A stretch of DNA of 64,000 nucleotides from Chondrosia reniformis. Its lineage: Eukaryota; Porifera; Demospongiae; Chondrillida; Chondrillidae. Location: assembly GCA_947172415.1 (NCBI GenBank), contig OX359195.1, positions 3,571,501 through 3,635,500 of the forward strand, in the 5' to 3' direction. Below are positions 35,641-47,410 of this stretch, one piece after another (within the stretch, counting starts at the first letter, position 1; the number at the start of each line of letters is the position of its first letter). A model generated the notes under the pieces. It made no database searches. It saw only the letters and a list, made by a program, of their open reading frames with translations, and was not told the DNA's origin. Position numbers and translations under genes: made by a program.

Positions 35641-37811
35641 TTATCGTCCAGGCCCCAATCCCTCAACAGATAGATGTCGCCTCAATATCCTCACAGCCGA
35701 ACAGAGAACAGTTCTCTGCATGGCTCTCATCACTTCTACTGCACTTTTTGACAGCTTTGGAATTCCCCTAAGGTCTTCCAGGAGCGTGTCCACTGTCCCC
35801 AAAGCACCAATTATCATCGGGACTACCTTAATTCGGTAGCCCCTAAATTGTTTCCTCATATCAGCTGCCAGCTTCTGGTACTTTTGGAACTTCTCTTGCC
35901 ATCTTCCATTAATATTGCTGTCAGTAGGAACTGACATCTCAATAATGAAGATGGACTTACTTAGCCGATCCTCAACCACTAAGTCTGGCCTTCTTTCTGT
36001 CATTTCATCATCTGTAGGGATACTAGGATCCCACAAGATTTTGACAGACCTATTCTCATAGACTGGTTTTGCTTCTAGTTTGTACCAGGGCTCTTCCTGC
36101 CTGAATCCATATTCTTTCAACAGTCTCCACAACACTATCAGTATTGCCCGGTCATGTCTCTCTTTGTAGAGAGAAAATCCCTTGGGCTCACACATGTTTA
36201 GTATGTGTTTCACCGTTTCCATAGCCTTGTCACATTCTCTGCACATTAGGAGGCTAGAATTCTTCAGAATCCTATTTTGGTACCACCTAGTGTGCAGCAC
36301 ATCATCTTGGGCTGCGAGAATCAGAGCCTCAGTTTGAGGTCTGAGTCTCCCCTCAGAAAGCCACACATAAGACTCCCTATTTGTGACTTGTCTGTGGTAT
36401 GAGCCCTGGTGAGACTTTTCGGCTAGGTTACTTTTTAACCTTTCAGTCTGAGCCTCCCGGAGCTCACGTGCCACTCTCCTCCATTCTCTTACACTATTTT
36501 GTGAGGGATCTGTCTTCAGCCACATTTCCGGTTCTAGTTCTATTCCGTGGCTTCTCAGTATCAATCTGGCTTCTTTCAAGACAGTCCTCCTCTGCTTTGA
36601 GCACTCTAGCCACTTTTGGTGTTTCACCGCAACAGCTATGAGTGGATCATTGGCAGTATGGAGGTATCTTGCCAGATTCACAACAGCCCTGTCGTGATCC
36701 AAAGGAAAACTACAGAGCCCTCTACCACCTTGAGAGCGAGGCAAATTCACTCTTTCAATGGCAGAGTTATAGTGATGACACTGGTACTTTCTCATGATCT
36801 TTCTCACCATTCGGTCCAGTTTTGGAAGCTCACTTTGAGTCCACTTCAAAACTGGGTAAGAGTATCTCAATAGAGAGGCACACAACATGTTAGAGGCTTC
36901 TGAAGCATTCTTACCATTGAGGTGAGAGCCCCACACCTTGTGGAGTCTCCTCCTCAATTCGTTGATCAAGCAAGCTTTGACCTTGCTGTCATCTATCTCA
37001 AACAGTTGTTCTAGCCCTAGGTACTTATAAGTAGTACCTTTTTCAAGGCTCCTTATGGATTCTTCACTGCGTTCAGGGTTGTCTGGGACAGCCAGAACTT
37101 TCCCCTTTTGCATGTGAGCTGTTCCACACTTTCTCACTCCAAACCTCATGCCAATGGCATTTGAGGTTTTCTCCACACATTCCATGGCTTCCCTGAGTTT
37201 ATCAGGCCCTCCAGCATATATCTTAAGGTCATCCATGTACAACAAGTGTGACATGGTGTTCCTTTCCCCATCATGCCAGAGGGTATATCCCTTGGTTCTG
37301 TTAAGAACTTGGGATATGGGAGCTATGGCCAGACAAAGGAGGAGTGGAGATAAGGAGTCTCCTTGGAAGAGTCCCCTGTTATATTTAACAGGGGTGCTCC
37401 TAACCACCTTCCCTGCAGTCCTCAACTCAAGCACAGTAGCCCAGTGTTTGCAGAAGAGCTCTATAGACCTCCTGATCCAACCTGGGCACTTGATGGTTTT
37501 TAGCACCTTCATCACCCACTTGTGAGGGACTCTGTCATATGCCTTCTCATAATCGATCCATGCCACACTAAGTGGCTTGCCCATAATTTTGGCATCTAGA
37601 CCGATTGATTGATCCAGCAGTAGACAGTCCACACAGCCCCACCTCCCTTTCCTCATGGCCCTTTGGGCCACAGGCAAAAGATCATTAGTGTAGGTGTAAG
37701 TGAGTAGTTCCGACGCAATGTATGCTGTGACAGCCTTGTACATTGTGTTGAGACACGCAATAGGTCGGTAGTTGGCCGCACTGTTCGGGTCACCCTTTTT
37801 GGGGATGAGTA
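35641..37811 (-). CDS. LINE copy 3 RT - CCHC - restriction-like endonuclease (5'-truncated ORF)
   Basis: Open from the truncation point to the natural stop, about 722 codons; the first ATG is at 37,743, which is internal to the RT, so no native start exists. Counting from that ATG: I-D-Y-E-K-A-Y-D (63-70), G-L-F-Q-G-D-S-L-S-P (124-133), Y-M-D-D (169-172), CCHC finger C501, C504, H513, C518, then the nuclease with R-R-P-D (584-587) and I-E-M (601-603). It has neither the stop nor the telomeric patch of copy 1. The order RT, CCHC, PD-E nuclease is that of R2/R4-type LINEs that use target-primed reverse transcription. Lacking the N-terminal half and promoter, it is probably not expressed. Confidence 0.88.
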
Positions 37812-37812
37812 G

Positions 37813-38259
37813 AACATATAACTAGAACATACAAGTAGAACATATAACTAGAACATACACGTAAATACAACTAGTACATACAACTAGTACATAAAACTAG
37901 CACACCACTAGTACATTACTAGTATATGCAACTAGTACATAAAACTAGTACATACAACTAGTACATACAACTAGTCCATACAACTAGTACATAACTAGTA
38001 TATGCAAGTAGTACATAAAGCAAGGACATAACACTAGTACATATAACAAGTACTCTATATTTAGTGTTTACAACTAGTACATTCAACTAGTACATATACC
38101 TAGTACATATAACTAGTACATACAACTAGTACATAAAACTAATACATACAATTAGTACATACAACTAGTAAAAATAACTAGAAGATACACATATAACTAG
38201 TATATATAAATAGTACATACAACTAGTGCATACAACGTTTTCATGCAACTAGCACATAC
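37813..38259 (+). repeat. Direct duplication flanking LINE copy 3, right member
   Basis: Starts immediately after the truncated 5' end of the LINE and passes without a break through the sequence where the left member ends at the LINE's 3' end. This is what a very long target-site duplication, or insertion into one of two tandem copies, would look like. Confidence 0.85.
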
Positions 38260-38374
38260 AACTACAAAATACTACTAGTTTATAACTATTTCATATAACT
38301 AGTACATACAATTAGTACATATAACCAGTACATACACTAGTACATACAATGAGTTCATCCAACTAGAAAAAAAA
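38260..38374. repeat. 13-bp minisatellite, block 10
   Basis: Short satellite stretch similar to 27,450-27,560, before an unrelated insert. Confidence 0.9.
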
Positions 38375-38719
38375 ACAATAATTTCTAGTTTAAAAATTCG
38401 TCGGTCTGCCGCCCCCCGAATTAATTCAAACTACTCTGCCGCATTGTTGGGTTTAATATATATATTCGTAATACCAACGATTCAGGACGCTTAAGTGTCC
38501 TGAACTTTATAAATAACGATGGAAAAGTGTCGTAAACTAAAGCTTCCTGAATGCCGCCATTTGTAAAAACGATGTGTTGAAGTATAAATTAAGTGTTACA
38601 ATAGTTTTGTATGAACCCGTATTATATATATATATAGAAATATCTTTCCGTAACATGAAGCCGTACAACAAAATCGGCTAATGAAAACAATATAAGGGGC
38701 TGCCTGAGGCAGTCCCTCA
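38375..38719. mobile_element. Orphan AT-rich insert with two strong hairpins
   Basis: 345 bp of unique sequence starting with an A-run. TTCAGGAC/GTCCTGAA forms a near-perfect palindrome at 38,481-38,504. At the right end a hairpin (38,697-38,718, CTGCCT/AGGCAG core) is followed within a few bases by CTAG and T. That is reminiscent of a Helitron 3' end, but CTAG also belongs to the satellite unit and no TC start is evident. No coding frame. Family unknown. Confidence 0.45.
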
Positions 38720-41700
38720 CTAGTACATACACCTACTACATACAACTACTACACATCACTAATACCTATAACTAAAGATTACAACCAGTACAAACAACCA
38801 GTTCATACAACTAGTACATACAACTAGAACAAATAACTAGTGCATACAGCTAGTACATATATCTAGTACATTCAACTAGTACATATAACTAGTACATACC
38901 ACTAGAACCTATAACTAGTACTTACAACTAGTGCATACAACTAGTACATACAACTGGTATTTATAACTAGTACGTACAACTAGTACATACAACTACTACA
39001 TATAACTAGTTCTTACAACTAGTGATTACCACTAGTACATAATACTAGTACTTACAACTAGTACATATAATAAGTTCATACAACTAGTACATACAAATAG
39101 TACACATAACTAATGCATACAGCTAGTACATTCTACTGGTACATACAACTAGTACATACAACGAGTACATAAAACTAGTACACACAACTAGTAAATACAT
39201 ACAACTCTTACATAAAACTTGTACATAGAACTAGTAAGGATAAGTAGAACATACACATATAACTTGTACGTATGAATAGTACATACAACTAGTTCATACA
39301 ACTAGTACTACAAGTAGTACATACAACTAGTACATTAAACTAGTACATAAAGCTAGTACATTCAACTAGTACATACAACTAGCACATACAACTAGTAAAG
39401 ATAACTAGTACTAGTACATAGAACTAGTACATAAAACTAGTACAAAGAACTAGTAACTAGGTCCTACAACTAGTACATACAACTAATACATACAAGTAGT
39501 TCCTTCTATTAGGAAATATAACTGGTACTGGTATGTGCAATTAGTACATACAACTAGTACCTACAACTAATTAATAAGCCAGTACACACAACTAATACAT
39601 AAAACTAGAACATAAAACTAGTTAATACAACTAATATAAAAACGTTGTACCTACAACAAGTAAATATAACTACCACTAGTACATATAAAAAACTAGTACA
39701 TACAATTACTAGTGAATACATACAACTAGTAAATACACCTAGTACATACAACTAGTACCTACAACTAGTTCATACAAGTAGTACATACAACTAGTACATA
39801 CAGTTAGAACATAAAACTAGTTCCTACAACTGGTAAATATAACTTGTATTCGAACATACAACTAGTAAATAAAGCTAGTAACTGGTTCCTACATCTAGTA
39901 CAAACAACAAGTACATACAACTAGTACTTCCAACTAATAAACATAACTTGTACTAGAACGTACAACTAGTACATACAACTACTAACGTGTACATACAACT
40001 AGTACATACAACTAGCACATAAGACTTGCATATATAACTAGAACATACACATATGACTAGTACATATAAATAGTACATTCTACCAGTACATAAAAGTAGA
40101 ACATACAACTAGTACATACAACTTGTACATTCAACTAGTACATATAACTAGAACATTCACATAAAACTAGTACATATAAATAGTACATACAACTAGTACA
40201 TACAACTAGTACATATAAATAGTACATTAAACATGTACATACAACATGTACATACAACCAGTACATACAACCAGTACATACAACTAGTCCATACCACTAG
40301 TACATAACTAGTATATGCAACTAGTACATAAAACTAGGACATTAACTAGTACATATAACTAGTACATACAACCAGTACATATTACTAGTACACACCACTA
40401 GAATATACAACTAGTACGTACAACTAGTACATACTACTAGTACATATAACTAGTACCTATAACTAGTGATTACACCTAGTATATACAACTAGTAGATATA
40501 ACTTGTTCATGCAACTAGTACATATTCCTAGTACATACTACCAGTACAGTCAACCAGTACATACGACTGGTACATACTACTAGTACAAAGCTAGCACTTA
40601 AACTAGTACATAGGACTAGTACATAAACCGAGTACATATAACTAGTACATACAACTAATACATATATCTAATACATACAACTTGTACATACAACTAGTAC
40701 AGATAATTAGAAGTTACACATATAAATAGTACATACAACTAGTGCATACAACTAGTACATAACTAGTATATGCAACTAGAATATACAACTAGTAGGTACA
40801 ACTAGTACTTAAAAATTGTACCAATAACTAGTACCTATCAAAGATAACTTGTATAAAAGAAGTAGGAATAACTAGTACATACACATATGACTTGTACATA
40901 TAAATAGTACATACAATGAGTAAATACAACTAGTACCTGCAACTGGTACAAACAATTAGAACACACATCTAGTATATACAAATTTTACATACACCTAGTA
41001 CATATAACTAGAACATACACAAATAACTAGTACATATAAATACTACATACCACTAATACATAACTAATACATAAAGCTTGTACATACAAGTAGAACATAT
41101 AACTAGAACATACAAATATAACTACTACATACAACTAGTACATACACACAGAACATTCAACCAATACTTATAACTAGTACATACAACTAGTGCATACAAC
41201 TTTTACATACAACCAGTACATATTACTAGTAAATACAACTAGAATATACAAATAGTATGTACAACTAGTCCCTACAACTAGTACTTATAACTAGGACCTA
41301 TAACTAGTGATTTCCACTAGTACATACAACTAGTACATACAACTAGTACGTACAAACTGTATATTCAACCAATACGTACAACTAGTACATACAACTAGTA
41401 CATACAAATAGTACATACACTAGTCCATACAACCAGTACATATGTCTAGAACAAACAACCACTGCAAACAAATAGCACATATAACTGGTTCACTATAACT
41501 AGTGTTTACAATTAATATTTACAACTAGTACGTACACCAAGTACATTTAACTAGTATATAACCCTAGTACATATAACTATTACATACAAATTGTACATTC
41601 AACTTGTACAGATAACTAAACATACACATATAACTTGTACATATAAATAGTACATAAAACTAGTACATTCAACCAGTACATTCAACTAGTACATACAAAT

Positions 41701-41791
41701 AGTACATACAACTAGTAAATACAAAAAGTACATACAACTACTACATATAACTTATATATAAAACTAATACATATAACTAAAACATACACAT
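38720..41791. repeat. 13-bp minisatellite array, block 11
   Basis: Satellite with no gene. It shares long segments with 27.6-28.7 kb and 24.9-26.0 kb, so the array has been rearranged by block duplication. Confidence 0.95.
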
Positions 41792-42284
41792 TTAACCCTT
41801 TCCGCGCCAAATTATTGCGTGGGCGGACCTATACCTTATGACTGACTTTTTCGAAGGCCACGTGAAGTACGTAGTGCTACGTGTAAGGTAAGGTTGTTTT
41901 TACGACTGAGGAAGTGGATTCTCGTCAAGTTTAGCCTTTCGAATCATGTGAAGAGAACGGACCAGGCACTAAACCTAGCCCTAACCCTATGCGGTCGCAT
42001 TCAGAGCCTGGTCAGTTCTCTTAACTCACACGGTACGTATACGGTTAATTCGAAGGCTTTTTTCGCCACGGAGGGAAGGTTCCTGCCACCTGTGTGCACT
42101 AATCGTAAAGTGCAACTGTCTGACGACCACTTAACACCTGTTAGAGTTTGCTTTGGCCGCGCATATGCTAATAATTCGCCGGGAAAGCCTGCCGCCTATC
42201 TATGACGATGTATATCGTCAACGGTTATTGCGTGCATATAATTATCATGACGATGTATATCGTCAACGGTCATTAAAGGGTTAA
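41792..42284. mobile_element. piggyBac-type MITE
   Basis: A 485-bp insert (41,796-42,280) flanked by TTAA on both sides (41,792-41,795 and 42,281-42,284), starting CCCTTT and ending AAAGGG, the hallmark of piggyBac-family ends. GC content is clearly higher than the satellite. Near the right end a 27-bp element with the palindrome GACGAT-GTAT-ATCGTC occurs twice (42,203-42,229 and 42,248-42,274, one mismatch), likely subterminal binding sites. A 103-codon open frame crosses the middle but shows no transposase motif. Confidence 0.85.
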
Positions 42285-44432
42285 CTAGTACATATAAATA
42301 GGGCATTTAACTGTTATATATAAATATAACATAAAAGTGGTACATACAACAAATACCTATAAATAGTACATACAACAAGTACATACAAACAGTACATACC
42401 ACAAGTACATATAACTAGTATATATCTAGTATATGCAACTAGTACATAAAACTAGGACGTACAACTAGGATATATAACTAGTACATACAACAAGTACATA
42501 TTACAAGTACAATAAAACTAGAATATACAACTAGGACATACAACTAGTACCTACAACTGGTACATTTAACTAGTACATATAACTAGTGATTACCATTAGT
42601 ACCTACAACTAGTACATACAACTAGTACATACAACTAGTACATACAACAGGTTCATACAAGTAGTACATACAACTCATACATACAACTTGTACATAGAAC
42701 TAGTAATGATAACTAGAACATACACAAATAAATTGTACATATAAATAGTACATTTAACTAGTTCATACAACTAGTACATACAACTAGCACATATAACTGG
42801 AACATACACATAACTATAACCTAAACTTAGGACATACAAATAGTACATGCAACTAGTACATGTAACTAGTACATACAACTAGATCATACAACTAGTACAT
42901 ACACCTAGTACATACAACTAGTACATACAACTAGTACATAAACCTAGTACATAAACCTAGTACATACAACTAGTACATACAACTAGCACATACAGCTAGT
43001 TCATACAATTAGTACATAAAACTAGTACATACAACTATTGCATAGATTTAGTACATACAACTAGTACTTACAACTTGTAAATATAATTATTACTAGTACA
43101 TAAAACTACTTCATACAACTAGTAAAGAGTTTATACAACTAGTAAATACAACTAGTACATACAACTAGTAACTGGTACATACAACTAGGACATACAACTA
43201 GTACATACAAATTGTACATACAACTAGTATATATAACTATATAGTACTATATCATACAACTAGTACATACAACTAGTAAATAGAATTTGTACTTACAACT
43301 AGTTCAAACAACTACAACATATAGGAATTACCTACCTAGTACCTTGTAGAGCTATATAGTACTAGAACCTACAACTAGTATATACAGCTAGTACATGCAG
43401 CTAGTTCACATAACTAGTACAAACAACTAATACATATAACTAGTAAATACATATATAACTAGTATATATAAAGAGTACATACAACTAGTAAATACCACTA
43501 GTAGATACGACTTGCATATAATACTAGTGCTACAACTAGTACATAGAACTAGTGGGTAAAACTATATAGAACGTATAACTAGTACATACAACTAGTACAT
43601 ACAACTACTTCTACAACTAGTACATAGAACTAGTACATATTACTGGTACATACAACTCGTGCATTTTTAGAATCTTGAATAACTAGTACTAGAAAATACA
43701 ACTAGAACTATACAAGTAGTACATACAACTAGTACACACGACTAGTATTTACAACTAGTACATAAAACTAGTACATACAACTGGTACATAACTACTACAT
43801 ACAACTAGTAAATACAAATATAGTACTAGTTTATACAATTAGTAGATACAACTAGTACATACAACTAGTACATTAAATTAGTACACACAAGTAGTACATA
43901 CAACTAGTTCATATAACTGGTACATACAACTAGTACATACAACTCGAACCTTCCTAGAACCTTGTATTACTAATACTAGAACCTACAACTAGTGGATAGC
44001 TAGTGCATACAACTAGTACATACAACTGGTACATATCTAGTACATACCAGTGGTACATACAACTAGTACACACAATAAGGACATACAACTAGTACATACA
44101 ACTAGTACATACACTTGTACATACAACTAGTACATAAAACTAGTACACAAAACTGGTATATATAACTAGTACATACAAATAGAATATATGACCAGTACAT
44201 ACAACTAGTACATTCAACTACTTCTAAAACTAGTACATACAACTCGTACAAATAACTAGTGCATATAGCTGGTCCATACAACTAGAACACACAACTAGTT
44301 CATACAACTTTTAACTACTACATATATCTATGACATACAACTAGGACACAAAAGTAGTACATACAACTGGTACACACGACTAGTATTTACAACTAGCACC
44401 TACAACTAGTACATACAACTAGTAAATACAAA
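42285..44432. repeat. 13-bp minisatellite array, block 12
   Basis: Satellite; from about 43,858 it belongs to the left unit of a 2.2-kb tandem duplication. Confidence 0.95.
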
Positions 44433-44669
44433 GAAATATTAAAAATTTTCTACAAAAATAGTGAAGATATAGGGATGGCACAAAAAGTAGAGAAACAAGA
44501 ACGGGATGTTACACAGTGAAGTATTAGCTATACATGAATCCTACAAACAAGGGTGTTGTATGATTCATGCATAGCTAATACTTCACTGTGAAACATCCCT
44601 TTCTTGTTTCTCTACTTTTTGTGCCATCCCTACATCTTCACTATTTTTGTAGAAAATTTTTAATATTTC
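44433..44669. repeat. Hairpin A: 108-bp arms, 21-nt loop
   Basis: Arms 44,433-44,540 and 44,562-44,669 are complementary with four mismatches. The loop 44,541-44,561 reads CTACAAACAAGGGTGTTGTA plus T. Confidence 0.95.
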
Positions 44670-44918
44670 TAGTTTCTGTACTTTTTATGGATATTGGGCT
44701 AGGAATTACAATTTTATACCATTTTGGATTCGCAATCTTCAACTGATTATGACGTCATTAAAATGGCAAAATTATTGAGGCCTTGACTCTGAGGCCATGA
44801 AAACCGTCATACTCAATAATAGCGTTATCGCTCTCGCTTCTACAAAAGAATACAGATCGGAAAATTTGCAGTAGTTCCGTTTAACAATTAGTCCAAAAGC
44901 TTATATAGTTTTTTAGTT

Positions 44919-45011
44919 ATGGCTGACGAAGAAGAAGAAGATGAAGAAGACGAAAATGACAATTTTTTAAGTTTGTTATTTCGCCAGCCGGACATATTCG
45001 CTTGCCTTTAA
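44919..45011 (+). CDS. Short acidic open frame, unrecognised
   Basis: 30 codons from ATG 44,919: an M-A-D start followed by a Glu/Asp run, then F-L-S-L-L-F-R-Q-P-D-I-F. The run is a GAA microsatellite. In insert copy B the frame stops after nine codons and the GAA run is expanded. Probably a relic or chance frame; no function can be proposed. Confidence 0.2.
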   Translation: MADEEEEDEEDENDNFLSLLFRQPDIFACL

Positions 45012-45172
45012 TGTCTATTTAGAGTATGTATAGTGTATCTTTAGCCATACATAGCCTTGTTTTGTCGATTTTCGGCCTATTTCGGGATTTTGCTCCTATA
45101 CCGATGTATGGGGAAAACGAAAAAACCGTGTCATCCCTACATGGGGAATACTACCGTACTCCCCGATTATAT

Positions 45173-46639
45173 AGTACTAGTTCATTCAATTAGTACATAC
45201 AACTATTACATACAACTAGTACATAAAACCAGTACACACAAGTAGCACATACAACTAGTTCATACAACCAGTACAAACACAAAGTACATACAACTCGTAC
45301 GTTCCTAGAACCTCGTATAGCTAGTACTAGAACCTACAATTAGTGCATAGCTAGTACATACAATTAGTACATACAACTGCTCTATACAACTAGTTCCTAC
45401 AACTTGTAAATATAACTAGTACTAGTAGATACATCCAGTACACTGAACTAGTACATGCAATAGTACATATAACTAGTACACAAAATTATTACATATAACT
45501 AGTACATGTATATGCTTGTTGTATATACTTGAAGTACATACAACAAGTATATACAACTCATACATACAACTAGGATTTAAAACACGTAATTACAATTAGT
45601 ACATCCAATTAGTACTACAACTTTTATATAGAACTAGTACATATACCTAGTACATACAACTAAGACATTTAACTAGTAATTAATACATAAAACTAGTACT
45701 TACAACTAGTACATATAACTAGTACCTATAACAAGTGATTACCACTAGAAGCTACAACTAATAAATACGACTAGTACATACAAACAGTACATACATACAG
45801 TACATACAACTAGTATATAACTAGTATATCACTAGTATAAGCAACTAGTGCCTATAACTAGTACATACAACCAGTACATATTACTAGTACATACAGCTAG
45901 AATATACAAATAGTATGTACAGCTAGTACCTACAACTAGTACCTATAACTAGTACCTATAATTAGTGATCACCACTAGTACATACAACTAGTACATATAA
46001 CTAGTTCATACAACTAGTACAGACAAGTCGTACATACAACTTGTACATACAACTAGTACATTAAATTAGTACACACAAGTAGTACATACAACTAGTTCAT
46101 ATAACTGGTACATACAACTAGTACATACAACTCGAACCTTCCTAGAACCTTGTATTACTAATACTAGAACCTACAACTAGTGGATAGCTAGTGCATACAA
46201 CTAGTACATACAACTGGTACATATCTAGTACATACCAGTGGTACATACAACTAGTACACACAATAAGGACATACAACTAGTACATACAACTAGTACATAC
46301 ACTTGTACATACAACTAGTACATAAAACTAGTACACAAAACTGGTATATATAACTAGCACATACAAATAGAATATACGACCAGTACATACAACTAGTAAT
46401 TAGTACATACAACTAGTACATTCAACTACTTCTAAAACTAGTACATACAACTCTTACAAATAACTAGTACAATAGCTGGTCCATACAACTAGAACATACA
46501 ATTAGTTCATACAACTTCTAACTACTACATATATCTATGACATACAACTAGGACACAAAAGTAGTACATACAACTGGTACACACGACTAGTATTTACAAC
46601 TAGCACCTACAACTAGTACATACAACTAGTAAATACAAA
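45173..46639. repeat. 13-bp minisatellite array, block 13
   Basis: Satellite between the two hairpin inserts; no gene. Confidence 0.95.
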
Positions 46640-46876
46640 GAAATATTAAACATTTTCTACAAAAATAGTGAAGATATAGGGATGGCATAAAAAGTAGAGA
46701 AACAAGAAAGGGATGTTTCACAGTGAAGTATTAGCTATGCATGAATCATACAACACCCTTGTTTGTAGGATTCATGTATAGCTAATACTTCACTGTGTAA
46801 CATCCCTTTCTTGTTTCTCTACTTTTTGTGCCATCCCTACATCTTCACTATTTTTGTAGAAAATTTTTAATATTTC
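46640..46876. repeat. Hairpin B: 108-bp arms, 21-nt loop in reverse orientation
   Basis: Arms 46,640-46,747 and 46,769-46,876. The loop 46,748-46,768 is the exact reverse complement of loop A. Arm markers near the loop (TTTCAC, ATGCATG) that are on the right in hairpin A are on the left here, whereas the outer marker GATATAGGG stays left in both. Confidence 0.95.
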
Positions 46877-47410
46877 TAGTTTCTGTACTTTTTATGGATA
46901 TTGGGCTAGGAATTACAATTTTATACCATTTTGGATTCGCAATCTTCGACTGATTATGACGTCATTAAAATGGCAAAATTATTGAGGCCCTGACTCTGGG
47001 GCCATGAAAACCGTCATACTCAATAATAGCGTTATCGCTCTCGCTTCTACAAAAGAATACATCACGGAAAATTTGCAGTAGTTTCGTTTAACAATTAGTC
47101 CAATAGCTTATATAGTTTTTTAGTTATGGCTGACAAAGAAGAAGAAGATGAATAAGAAGAAGAAGAAGAAGAAGAATATGAAGAAGACGAAAATGGCAAT
47201 TTTTTAAGTTCGTTATTTCGCCAGCTGGACATATTCGCTTGCCTTTAATGTCTATTTAAAGTATGTATAGTGTATATTTAGCCAGACATAGCCTTGTTTT
47301 GTCGCTTTTCGGCCTATTTCGGGATTTTGCCCCTATACCAATGTATGGGAAAAATGAAAAAACCGCGTCATCCCTACATAGGGAATACTACCTTACTCCC
47401 TGATTATATA
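46640..47410 (+). mobile_element. Non-satellite insert, copy B
   Basis: Copy of 44,433-45,172, with the same hairpin and tail, an expanded GAA microsatellite near 47,150-47,180 and scattered substitutions. The central part of its hairpin is inverted relative to copy A. Confidence 0.65.

Larger units (their letters stand above)
35339..37812 (-). mobile_element. RLE-type LINE, copy 3, 5'-truncated
   Basis: Nearly identical to 2,887-5,285 of copy 1, but truncated at the 5' side inside the RT (equivalent to LLIPKKGDP). The 3' end carries an additional A-rich tail (about 30 nt on the minus strand, 35,340-35,370 here) absent from copy 1. Satellite resumes on both sides. The two flanks are copies of one another over about 450-500 bp. 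Confidence 0.92.
44433..45172 (+). mobile_element. Non-satellite insert, copy A (hairpin plus unique tail)
   Basis: Begins with the long hairpin (44,433-44,669), continues with about 500 bp of unique AT-rich sequence, and stops where satellite resumes near 45,173. A short acidic frame at 44,919-45,011 (30 codons, Glu/Asp-rich start) is present. No transposase. Clear target duplications are not visible, so the family is unknown. Confidence 0.6.

Noticed and set aside
41966-41990. Second telomere-like tract in the piggyBac-type MITE
   Set aside because: Less than two full CCCTAA units and no sign of a deletion at that place; chance is enough.
41894-42205. 103-codon frame inside the piggyBac-type MITE
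   Set aside because: No transposase or other motif; the element is too short to be autonomous and the frame ends in the subterminal repeat.
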